Shown one piece after another: positions 32,430-41,999 of a stretch of 64,000 nucleotides of DNA (position 1 is the stretch's first letter; every line of letters starts with the position of its first letter). The position numbers and the translations under genes are program-made. This DNA comes from Escallonia rubra (taxonomy: Eukaryota; Streptophyta; Magnoliopsida; Escalloniales; Escalloniaceae). The stretch is from contig JAVXUO010000322.1 in assembly GCA_033065855.1 (NCBI GenBank), positions 1 to 64,000 on the forward strand, written 5' to 3'. Below the pieces are notes generated by a model. That model saw only the letters and a list, made by a program, of their open reading frames with translations. It ran no database searches and was not told the DNA's origin.

Positions 32430-34508
32430 TCACATAGGTGAAGACATGCCAAGTTCTCTTCTAAGAGCGGTAAACCTCTTCGAATCTAAAGGTTTAGTGA
32501 AGATATCCGCTAATTGGTGATTTGTGTCCACGAAATCAAGAACAATATCACCTTTTTGCACATGATCACGGATAAAATGGTGTTTGATTTCTATGTGCTT
32601 TGTGCGTGAATGTTGGATGGGATTTTTGGTCAAGTCAATGGCACTAGTGTTATCACATAAGATAGGTATGTGATCATACTTGAGTCCAAAGTCCAAAAGG
32701 GTTTGTTTCATCCAAAGAATTTGTGCACAACAAGCACCAACCGCCATATATTCGGCTTCGGTGGTAGAGAGTGCAACCGAATTTTGCTTTTTGGAACTCC
32801 AAGAAACAAGAGAGTGACCTAGGAATTGGCAACCTCCACTAGTACTTTTCCGCTCGGTTTTACAACCGGCATAGTCGGCGTCGGAGTAACCAATTAGGTC
32901 AAAAAATGAAGTGTTTCTAGGAAACCATAACCCTAAATCGTGAGTGCCCTTAAGATATCTAAGGATTCTCTTGACGGCAATCAAATGAGATTCCTTAGGA
33001 CAAGCTTGAAATCTAGCACATAAACAAACACTAAACATTATATCGGGTCTACTTGCGGTAAGGTAAAGGAGTGATCCGATCATACCTCGATAGCGCTTAA
33101 TATCAACATCCTTACCCTTTTCATCTTTATCAATCTTTAAAGAAGAGCTCATTGGAGTGTCAAAAGCATTTGATGCTTCCATGTCAAATCTTTTGAGTAG
33201 CTCTTTGGTGTATTTGGCTTGGTTGATAAAGATTCCATCCTTGCTTTGTTTGATTTGCAATCCAAGGAAGAAGGTGAGTTCTCCCATCATGCTCATTTCA
33301 AACTCCTTACTCATACAAGAAGCAAACTCTTCGCACAAGGATCCATTAGTAGCACCAAATATAATATCATCAACATAAATTTGCACCAACAATAAGTCAT
33401 TGCCCTTAGATTTTATAAAAAGAGTGGTGTCAAGTTTTCCTCTTGAAAAACCATTTTCTAAAAGAAAATTACTTAGCCTTTCATACCAAGCTCTAGGAGC
33501 TTGTTTTAAACCATAAAGAGCTTTGCTAAGACGGAAAACATGGTTTGGAAATTTTTCATGTTCAAAGCCGGGAGGTTGAGCCACATAGACCTCCTCCGAA
33601 ATAAAACCATTTAGAAAGGCACTCTTGACATCCATTTGAAAGAGTTTAAAATCTCTATAGCAAGCAAAAGCTAATAGCATTCTAATAGATTCAAGTCTAG
33701 CTACCGGTGCATAAGTTTCATCAAAATCAATTCCTTCCTCTTGGTTATAACCTTGGGCCACTAATCTAGCCTTGTTTCTAACCACGACTCCGGATTCATC
33801 AAGTTTGTTTCTAAAAATCCATTTTGTGCCTATAATCCTAAAGTTTTGAGGTTTAGGCACAAGGGTCCAAACTTGATTTCTTTCAAATTGAACTAGCTCT
33901 TCTTGCATAGCAAGCATCCAAGATTCATGATGTAGAGCTTCGGAGAATTTCTTCGGTTCAATTTGGGAAAGAAACGCTATATTAACATGTTGTTGAAGAG
34001 AGCGTCGAGTTCTTACCCCACTCGAAGGATTACCTAAGATTTGATCGCTTGGATGATCCTTTTTGTAAGTCCAATCTTTTGGTAATTCTTGAGAGTCGTC
34101 CAAGTTTGAAGCATCATTGATTGCTTCCTCATTTCCCCCTTGAGAACTTGATGGTTGCTCCCCTAGATCAATTTCTTTGGGGTTGCCTTGTAGTGTATCA
34201 CTTATGTCCAAAGTTCTCAAGTCATTGTCCATGTCATCTACATTAACAATGTTAGTCCTCCGAAGAAAAGGATTAGTCTCATCAAAAGTAACATTAATGG
34301 ATTCTTCAACAACCAAAGTACTTTTATTATAAACTCTATAAGCCATACTATTATTAGAGTAACCAAGAAAAATACCCTCAAAGGTTTTGGAATCAAATTT
34401 GCTAAGGTGATCCTTGGTATTTAAAACAAAACATTTGCAACCAAAGACTCTAAAAAAGCTCACCTTAGGTTTCTTATCATTAAAAAGCTCATAAGGGGTT
34501 TTTAACAA
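32430..34508 (-). pseudogene. Copia pol, C-terminal part: integrase tail, reverse transcriptase, RNase H
   Basis: The open frame of 692 codons includes the copia-type reverse transcriptase signature [12 protein letters not shown], the catalytic [11 protein letters not shown], and RNase H motifs [10 protein letters not shown] and [11 protein letters not shown]. It ends with the family-typical [15 protein letters not shown] segment. Domain content and length look complete. However, it is out of frame with the integrase ORF that precedes it; the frame change lies near 34505-34520. Without recoding, this part cannot be made as a fusion with integrase. Confidence 0.9.
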
Positions 34509-35544
34509 AATTTTCGCAAGATAACTCTATTAAGAACAAAACAAGCACAATTGACCGCCTCCGCCCAAAAGTATTTAGGTAAACCATATTCGTTAAGCAT
34601 TGTTCTTGCCGCTTCTTGCAAAGACCTATTCTTTCTTTCGGCAACACCATTTTGTTGAGGAGTTCTAGGAGCCGAAAAATTATGTGATATCCCAAAGTCA
34701 TCACACAAGGCTCCTATTTTTGAATTTTCAAATTCTCTACCATGATCACTTCGAATGTTTGTAATCAAATAACCTTTTTGATTTTGAACACGTTTTGCAA
34801 ATGAAGTGAACACATTTAGAGATTCATCTTTGGTAGCCAAAAAGAAAGTCCAAGTATAGCGAGAAAAGTCATCAACAATAACAAAACAATATGATTTACC
34901 ACCAAGACTAGTAGTTGGAATTGGTCCAAACAAATCCATATGAAGTAATTGCAAGGGTCTAGAAGTAGATACCATTTTCTTCGGTTTGTGAGAGACCTTC
35001 TTTTGCTTACCCATTTGACAAGCATCACATACTTTATCTTTCTCAAACTTGATCTTCGGGAGACCCCTCACAAGTTCTTTGCTTGAAATATCTTTCAAGT
35101 GCTCCATGTGCATGTGACCAAGTCTTCGATGCCAAAGCCAAGATGTTTCACTAATAGCACTAAGACACTTGACATCTTGGTTAGCTAAATCATTTAATTG
35201 AATGGAGTAAACATTATTATCTCTACTACCAACCAAAATAGTTTCATTGTTCTTCAAGGATAGTATAGTGCATTGAGAAGCCTCAAAGATAACTTTAAAA
35301 CCTTTATCACTAAATTGACTAATACTAAGCAAGTTATGCTTCAATCCTTCAACATATAACACATTCTCAATTGAATGTGGTTCCTTACCAATAGTTCCCT
35401 TACCTTTGATTCTTCCTTGAGAATTGTCACCAAATGTCACATTTCCTCCTTCCTTAAGATCAATCGATGTGAAAAGAGATATGTTGCCGGTCATATGTCT
35501 TGAGCATCCACTATCAAGAATCCACTTCTTGCTACTAGATTTTG
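34502..35544 (-). pseudogene. Copia pol, N-terminal part: protease and integrase
   Basis: The frame is open from about 35544: aspartic protease motif WILDSGCSRHMTG, GAG-pre-integrase HRRLGHMHMEHL with CDACQMGK (zinc-binding), then the integrase core with HMDLFGP, IRSDHGREFEN and PQQNGVAERKNRSLQE. It is offset from gag by one frame and separated by the gag stop at 35571-35573. It runs into a premature stop at 34502 where the next ORF overlaps by a few bases. The first ATG in the frame (35494) falls inside the protease, so expression must depend on gag. Confidence 0.88.
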
Positions 35545-35570
35545 CTTTGAGACATACCTATAAACACAAA

Positions 35571-37337
35571 TCAAGTAATGACTTTTGGTACCCAAATTTT
35601 CTTGGGTCCTTGGGTGTTAGTCTTGCATTTGTATTCTTGACCTTTCACAATCCACATTTTCTTTCTACCTCTAACAAAAACAATTCTACAAGGACAATGA
35701 TTAGTCGTATGCCCTTTCTTGTTGCACCAACCACAATGTGTAAAAGGTGTGCAATAGTTCTTTGGTCGTTTTGTAAGAATATTCAACCTAGCTTGTTGTT
35801 GCAAAACTTTAGGAGGCATGGCCATGGGATCTAATCCAAGACCGCCTTTGTTTAGGCCAATTCTTTGGCGTCCAAGCATGACATCCAAATTGTTTTGACC
35901 ATCAACAAATTTTTCAAGACATTTTCTTAAATCACAAATCTCACTTTGTAAATCTTCATTTTGTTTTTCTAAAGCCAAAGTTTTGGAAGAGATTTGTTTT
36001 GAGCTAGGAGTGTTAACAAGTAAATCAACCAAATTGTTATTCACATGCTCTACATATAAATGGCTAGACATGCATTCATTCTTGGCATGCAACTTATCAT
36101 TTTCCATTATCAACTTCTCAATTTGCTTATTAGCTTCAAGAAATTTCTTAGACAAAATAATATTTTTCTTGAAAATTTTCTTGGATTCCTCATATAAGCT
36201 ATCATAAGCATCTTCAAAACTTTCATTATCACTATCACTACCGGAAAAAGAGCTTACCTCATCATTTGCCATGAAGCACACATTTGCTTGATCATTCTCT
36301 TCATCACTTGAATCAAAGTCACTCCATGTTGAAGTGTGTTCGGCATTCATTGCTCTTTCCTTCTCCTTGTTCTCTTTCTTAGAGAATTGTCTTCTTTTAG
36401 CTTTTTCCCATACATCTCTTCTTTCCTTCTTTTCCTTTTTGTAGATGGGACAATCCATCTTCATGTGTCCCGGCTTGTGGCATTTGTAGCAAAGCCTCTC
36501 TTCGTTGCTAGCATTTTGTTGCCTTCTCCCATCATTTCTTCTAAATCTCAAGAACTTCTTGAAGTTCTTTGCAACCAATGCCATATCCTCTTCATTAAAT
36601 TCTTCATCATCATCACTTGACTCAAGGTTTGAAGATGAAGCTTTAAGAGCAATTGATGTAGGCTTCTTCTTGACGTCCTCTTGATCAAATGTCTTGAGTT
36701 GCATTTCGTACGTCATGAGTGAGCACATCAATTCATCAAGAGGAAAGATGTTGAGATTCTTTGATTCTTGGATGGCGGTGATCTTTGCATCCCAAGCTCT
36801 TGGTAAGGACCTAATCACTTTTCTCACTAGATCACCATTAGTGAATTCCTTACCCAATTGCTTCAAAGGGTTCACAATGTTAGTAAAACGAGTATTCATA
36901 TCCGTAATAGATTCATTTTGAAGCATATGGAATAACTCATAATCTCTAAACAATAAATTCATCTTGGAGTCTCTAAGAAGAGAAGTCCCTTCATGAGTGA
37001 CTTGAAGAGTATCCCAAATACTCTTAGCGGAATTACACATAATGACTCTATTGAGTTCATTAGTGTCTAAAGCACATACAAGACAATTTTTTGCTCTAGC
37101 ATTCATACAAATCATCTTCTTGTCATGATCACTATACTCCGATTTTGATTTAGGTTCTTCAACCTTGTCAACCACGTTTATCGGAACGAATGGGCCATTC
37201 TCAACAATATCCCACATCTCATAGTCTTGAGATTCTAAGTAGATTTTCATCTTAACTTTCCACACACTATAGTTGGTCCCATTAAACAATGGAGGCCTAG
37301 TGGTAGAACTACCCTCCATACCCCCAACATAAGCCAT
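35571..37337 (-). CDS. Copia gag polyprotein (588 codons)
   Basis: Forms the capsid part of the virus-like particle. The N-terminus has PPLFNGTNYSVWKVKMKIYL, the copia gag-type (UBN2/DUF4219) start. A CCHC zinc knuckle CYKCHKPGHMKMDC lies at about residue 280. A charged coiled-coil-like stretch follows at about 370-430, and a second knuckle-like CGWCNKKGHTTNHC near residue 545 is unusual but known in large Sirevirus gags. The start ATG at 37337 lies about 45 bp after the PBS. The frame is intact; it ends with TGA just before the protease. Confidence 0.93.
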   Translation of the reverse strand: MAYVGGMEGSSTTRPPLFNGTNYSVWKVKMKIYLESQDYEMWDIVENGPFVPINVVDKVEEPKSKSEYSDHDKKMICMNARAKNCLVCALDTNELNRVIMCNSAKSIWDTLQVTHEGTSLLRDSKMNLLFRDYELFHMLQNESITDMNTRFTNIVNPLKQLGKEFTNGDLVRKVIRSLPRAWDAKITAIQESKNLNIFPLDELMCSLMTYEMQLKTFDQEDVKKKPTSIALKASSSNLESSDDDEEFNEEDMALVAKNFKKFLRFRRNDGRRQQNASNEERLCYKCHKPGHMKMDCPIYKKEKKERRDVWEKAKRRQFSKKENKEKERAMNAEHTSTWSDFDSSDEENDQANVCFMANDEVSSFSGSDSDNESFEDAYDSLYEESKKIFKKNIILSKKFLEANKQIEKLIMENDKLHAKNECMSSHLYVEHVNNNLVDLLVNTPSSKQISSKTLALEKQNEDLQSEICDLRKCLEKFVDGQNNLDVMLGRQRIGLNKGGLGLDPMAMPPKVLQQQARLNILTKRPKNYCTPFTHCGWCNKKGHTTNHCPCRIVFVRGRKKMWIVKGQEYKCKTNTQGPKKIWVPKVIT

Positions 37338-37381
37338 GATCGATTAACTCTCTTGGCGTTACCCAATATAACAAGAGCCGA

Positions 37382-37394
37382 GGCTCTGATACCA
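37382..37394 (-). other. Primer binding site, initiator Met tRNA type
   Basis: TGGTATCAGAGCC on the minus strand, two bases inside the 5' LTR, is the standard complement of the 3' end of plant initiator methionine tRNA. Confidence 0.93.
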
Positions 37395-37396
37395 CT

Positions 37397-38654
37397 TGAA
37401 ACCAATAAAATAACCCTAGAGGGGGGGTGAATAGGGTTTTAAGACTACTTTAAAATTTAACAACCAACAAACCTCAATCTCAAAAACTCAAGTAAACAAA
37501 CAACCAATCTCAACACAATATGTAAAACAATAATGTAAAGAGAGAAGGGTTTAGAGATACTTGACAAGAAGAATTAAATGGTTCGGCTTGATATACCCAC
37601 AAGCCTACGTCCACCCCTTCAAGGAAGTCCCTTGAAAGGCCCTAGAATCCACTAGTATGATCTTCCTTACGGGTCAAGATCGAACCTCTTACAATCCCTT
37701 GATGCTATGCCCACATCAAGAACAAGCTTTGACAAACCCAAAGCTCCAAAGCTTGACAACCCCAAGCTTTGATACAAGAACCTTTCAATGAAGAAATGAG
37801 TACAAGATTTCACTCTTAAGAAGTAGATGAGTACAAGTTGAAGTACTAGAACAAGAGAGATGAGTGTATGATGACTTATGAAAGTGTATCTCTCTCTAAT
37901 GTAAGCTCACAATAAATGCTCTCTTGAAAAGGATGAGAAATCAATGAAAACAAGAGAGATTTGAACAATTGCTTTGATCTTTGAGAATATGAAAGATAGG
38001 AGAGCTTTGAATGCAATTGATGAATGAAAACAATGCCCAAAATGAGTATTTATAGAGCTGGGAATAAATATGACCGTTTGGGGTTAGGTAGGGCATTAAA
38101 TGCGCCAAACGGTAAATGCAGTCGACTGCAATGCCCATTGCAGTCGACTGTAACCCAAAAAGTAGCCGTTGGAAATTCAAATTTCCAACTTGCAGTCGAC
38201 TGCAATGCAATGCAGTCGACTGTAATGGGCTACTGGAAGTATTGCAGTCGACTGCATTCAATGCAGTCGACTGTAATACCCTACTGCCCAACATGCAGTC
38301 GACTGCATCCCTGAAAATGCAGTTTCCTGTTTTTAAAGCATGAAAAACTTTTTATGCATGCAAGGGAAACCTATGGGCAAGTTCTAGGTATACAGTCATC
38401 GTAACGATCATCTCTCTATGTCTAGTTTACAAAGACGGAAATAAAAGCATGAAAACTTCAATCGTCGAATTTCCTCTTTGATGCGTTCCGTTGAGAGTCT
38501 TTGATCGTGTTGCTCGTCTAATAATCCGTTTGCATGAGTATGAGATTGTTCCTATTGCTTCATCAACTCAATGCATGTTAGACAGCATAATCATCAATGT
38601 TAGTTATCATCAAAATCAAATATAATCCTAGGTTAAATAACCGTAGGGTTAACA
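37397..38654 (-). repeat. 5' LTR of the Copia element
   Basis: Nearly identical to 28456-29714; it differs in G-run length (seven against eight) and at five single bases. It carries the same TATA box (38055-38045) and seven palindromes (38117-38307). Confidence 0.95.
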
Positions 38655-38936
38655 GTTATCTAGTGGCTAGTTGGTTTGTTAGCAATTATATTGCTTTGGT
38701 TGTTTGTTTTCTTGTGGTTAGCTGTTTTGCACATATATATAAAATTAGACTGTTGTTACTGGTATAGGTTTTATTTTAGTGCATTTCCTATCGAATGAGG
38801 TTGTCATCTGTAAGTCTTTTACTTACCGTTTGGACATGTTTTGTATCTTTTTCCATTTTCTTGGTATATACCTTATACTCTTCAATAAAATAAAATAAAA
38901 TTCCTTTTAGTGACAGTTATACATGCTGGAAGCATA
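38655..38936 (+). other. Possible 3' end of a poly(A) retroposon
   Basis: Plus-strand sequence ending in CTTCAATAAAATAAAATAAAA at about 38881-38902; see 27734-28455. No coding sequence. Confidence 0.3.
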
Positions 38937-39276
38937 TCTATACTACCTATAAAAGTATGAATCTTGTAAATCATTTTATTCTATTTTTGCCCTTCGTTAA
39001 TCACTCCAATAACAATCCTACCCTTTCATAAATGCTATTATTATCCTACCCTTTCATAAATACTATTATAGTTACTAATTTTGTAATCATTTCCGATTTA
39101 GCCCTCTGTTAATTATTCCAATGACAACCCTACCCTTCCCTAATTAGTTTTTTTGTAATGCGTTTAATGAACATTATGTCATAAATTTAATCTAAACCTA
39201 CATTTACATACTGGGAAACAAAATGTGTGGTTGCGAAAAATATATTTATATATGTGTTGTTGTTGTTGTGTGTGTG
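38937..39276 (+). mobile_element. Helitron 5' stub
   Basis: Begins TCTATACTACCTATAAAAGT, the same start as the Helitron at 52076. Similarity fades after roughly 100 bp, and a second Helitron start follows at 39277. Confidence 0.55.
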
Positions 39277-39886
39277 TCTATACTATCTATAAAAGTATGA
39301 ATGTTGTAAATTTTTTTTGGACGATTATTTCCTTCGTTAATTACGTCGATTATATTCTTACCCTTATTTTATTACTCCCTTTTAAATTTTGATGAAAATA
39401 AAAGAACATTGGGTAGTGAATCTATTCTATATATTGAAAAATGAAAAGTGTGACGAGAAAGAAAAATTGAACAAAGAAATTCCTTTATTATTCTCTTTTT
39501 AATTTGGTTAAAATGAAATAAACTTTAGATATTGAATTGGTTAATGAGAACTGTGATATTTTTCTTGTATTTTTAGGTTAGCAAACAATTAACCAATTGT
39601 AAAACTGAAAAACAAAAACAAAATAAAGAAACTGAAGCACGTGAAAAGCCAATTAAGAAACAAAAAAATTGTTGGAAAAAAAAACGAAAAAGGGTTAAAT
39701 ATGCATAAAAAAACAAAGCTTAAATATGGTGCCAATTTGAACTGAAAATATGTTCGGTTATTGCAGTTGAAGACAGTGTATTTTTCAATTCTTATTGATG
39801 AAATGCAAAGCACATGGTCTTGAAAATTACAAATCTTAACCATAAATCAATTTAACAGATTACAAAAATAAAGACGTAGATTTAAG

Positions 39887-40340
39887 CCCCGCTTGATGGA
39901 GCTTTTTTTTTCCAGTTTTGGAAAACTGGGAAAAAAAATCGTGTTTGGTAACCATTTTTTTTTCTTCTTCAGTTTAACAAACCAGTTTTTAAACTGAAGA
40001 AGAAAAAAAAAAACTCTAAAAATGAGTTTTTTTTTTTTCAGCTTTGATTTTTTTTTTTGAGACCACCACCACCACCACCGTCCCATCGTCGGCAGCCACC
40101 ACCGGCGACGACTACCGGCGGCCACCATCGCCGACCACTGCCGGCTCCAGGCGGCAACCTCCGGCGATTGCAGGCTATCGGCGACTGCCGGTTGCTGGCG
40201 GCGGCCGGTGACCACCGGCAGCCACCGCCACACCCTACCGCAAACCACCACAAAAAAAAAAACTCAAAATAAAAACTGGGTTATCAAACACAAAAAAAAA
40301 AAAAAAAAAAAAAATTTTTTCAAACAGAGCATTATTCTTT
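39887..40340. mobile_element. Small insertion with GCCCCGCTTG-type ends in the Helitron
   Basis: Absent from the two other Helitron copies at the matching point. Ends GCCCCGCTTG and (inward) GCTCTGTTTG look like short inverted termini. The interior has A/T homopolymers and a GC-rich CCACCACCG segment with low-complexity ORFs on both strands (40038-40272), which I do not call genes. Superfamily uncertain. Confidence 0.5.
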
Positions 40341-40905
40341 TAATTTCTCCATTTACTTTTATTTTCAGCAGTATCATCAAACATTTCTTCAATCTAGAAG
40401 CTTACAAAGAATATTTTTAAATATTGAACTGATTATGATTGCGAACATCAAATATACATTTTTTCCAAAATAAGTTACAAAAGAAATAAGAATATAATTG
40501 AATTATATTATTTTAATTTTAAAAAAATAATAGGGAAAATTACACTTATATCCCTGAGGTCAGGATATAATTACAGGCGAGGACAATAGTTTCGACAAAT
40601 TACACTTATGTCCATTGACCAAACGGAATCTTAAAAACCCTAACGGTTTTAATGAAAAGACTATATTGCCCCTTAGCTGGAATCTTATTTTTTTTAATGC
40701 CATTATTTCATCTTATTTTTAATGTCATTAATGCTATTACTTTTCTTCAACAACCCCCCTCCCCCCACCCACCCCCAAACCTGTAGCCAAACAGGAAGAG
40801 AGCCCACAACAACCACAAGATCCAAACACCCCAACCTCCATGGCCGCCGAAGCCCCACCCCGGTGGATTCCCCGCTGCCGCAAAGCCAGCCGGAGAAGGT
40901 GCTCC

Positions 40906-41111
40906 TTCAGCATCTGGCCGCCCACCCAGCGCACCCGCGACGCCATCCGCGATGCCGTCCTCAGCTGCCTGATTGAGACCCTCTTCGCCCCCTCCGTGCT
41001 CTCCAAGTGCTACGGCCCGGTTCCTGCCGCGTCGAGGAGGACGCTTTCGGCATCGCCGCCGAGTTGGCCTCGACCGAGGATGACGGCGTCGAGATCCTCC
41101 AGTTGTACTCC
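40906..41111 (+). pseudogene. Captured WPP-domain (MAF1/WPP-like) fragment with a frameshift
   Basis: Frame one (within 40840-41030) reads FSIWPPTQRTRDAIRDAV then SCLIETLFAPSVLSKCYGPV, the core of plant WPP domains that target proteins such as MAF1/WPP1 and RanGAP to the nuclear envelope. From about 41028 the match continues in another frame: RVEEDAFGIAAELAS, then DDGVEILQLYS. The part in between looks deleted, and the sequence leaves the domain before its usual KEMSRRML-type end. Codons are very GC-rich against an AT-rich element, typical of a captured host exon. Confidence 0.8.
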
Positions 41112-41156
41112 GCCGACGATGGTGGTGGCGCGGCCGCTTTGGTGGGGATTGCAAAC

Positions 41157-41360
41157 AAAACCCTAATTTACAAATTGGGGTTTTCTTAAAACCCTAATTT
41201 GCAAATTAGGGTTTCAAAAAACCCCAATTTGCAAATTAGGGTTTCAAAAAACCCCAATTTGCAAATTAGGGTTTCAACAAATCCTAATTTGCAAATTAGG
41301 GTTTCAAGAAAACCCCAATTTGTAAATTAGGGTTTCAACAAAATCCTAACTTGCAAATTT
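41157..41360. repeat. Array of ~32-bp telobox-containing palindromic repeats
   Basis: Five to six units with CCCTAATTTGCAAATTAGGG or close variants, spaced by TTTCAAAAAA-type linkers. Each unit thus holds two inverted AAACCCTAA-like motifs. A shorter version sits in the related MULE near 18700-18750. Confidence 0.9.
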
Positions 41361-41736
41361 GCAAGGTGATGAAATGGACTGCAAATTGAGAAATTTTTAA
41401 ATAGGGAACAAATCAATTTTAGGGTTTTAAAACTCTAATCTTCAAATTAAGGCTGAAATCAAAAATTTTAAAAATATTCAGTATATACAGTACAAGGGGT
41501 AGTATCGTCATTTTAAAAATACGTATTGCTGACATCATTAAAAAAGTACATTTTTTGGACGGAAACCTGACGGATGGACACGGTTGATACAATTTAAAAG
41601 TGTTTGGTCACGGAATGTTACATTTTGAAACTCGTTGTCCTTGACTGTAATTATACTATAACCTCAAGGATATAAGTGTAATTTGCCCAAAATAATAATA
41701 TCAATTCAAACATTATTCTTTGCACATCGTCCAGAC

Positions 41737-41999
41737 TAATTTCTCTTATAAATGACGTACAAGCCATACAAATTAAAATTGTCCGTACACTAAAGCCTTA
41801 GCCAGAGAAGGGCCTACGACTTGACCCGTCTAGCCCAGTACGCAAGTCCACCGAACAGGGTCAGATCACTGCTCGCCGAAGAGTGTGATTTCAAGCAAAA
41901 GCTGGATCACAGTTGCTAATAGCCGGCCACCGGTAATTCAATTCTTCGTTAAATTTCCCTCCCCGTTTATACGGCAAGAGGATCCTCTGGTCGGTGAAA
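41737..41999 (+). promoter_or_regulatory. Upstream region of VPS51
   Basis: CTTATAAATG near 41746 is a TATA candidate about 250 bp before the ATG. The rest is presumed 5' UTR, with in-frame stops in the VPS51 frame before 42000. Confidence 0.4.

Larger units (their letters stand above)
28456..38654 (-). mobile_element. Sirevirus-like Ty1/Copia retrotransposon, full length
   Basis: Two LTRs of 1259 and 1258 bp bracket a 7.7-kb interior. On the minus strand the order is 5' LTR, PBS matching initiator Met tRNA, gag with zinc knuckle, protease, integrase, reverse transcriptase, RNase H, an extra ORF, several polypurine tracts and 3' LTR. Integrase before reverse transcriptase defines Copia. A long gag, an extra 3' ORF and repeated polypurine tracts are Sirevirus traits. 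The LTRs differ by five substitutions and one G-run indel, so insertion was recent. Pol is broken by a frame change near 34510. No 5-bp target duplication is visible (TGTCT on the left, GTTAT on the right). Confidence 0.93.
40533..41688. mobile_element. Pack-MULE with perfect 9-bp target duplication
   Basis: Ends GGGAAAATTACACTTATATC and (inward) GGGCAAATTACACTTATATC. The flanks are AAAATAATA at 40524-40532 and 41689-41697. Same family as 18504-19603 (shared inward text GTAATTATACTATAACCTCA and TACGTAT...TGATGTCA blocks). It is inserted in a Helitron and carries a WPP-domain gene fragment and an array of palindromic telobox-like repeats. Confidence 0.93.
39277..41736 (+). mobile_element. Helitron (copy 3), interrupted twice
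   Basis: Starts TCTATACTATCTATAAAAGT and follows the 52076-52969 copy. A 450-bp insertion (39887-40340) and a MULE (40533-41688) break it. The remainder after the MULE (ATATCAATTCAAACATT...GCACATCGTCC) aligns with the Helitron 3' part, but the terminal hairpin is eroded. Confidence 0.7.
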
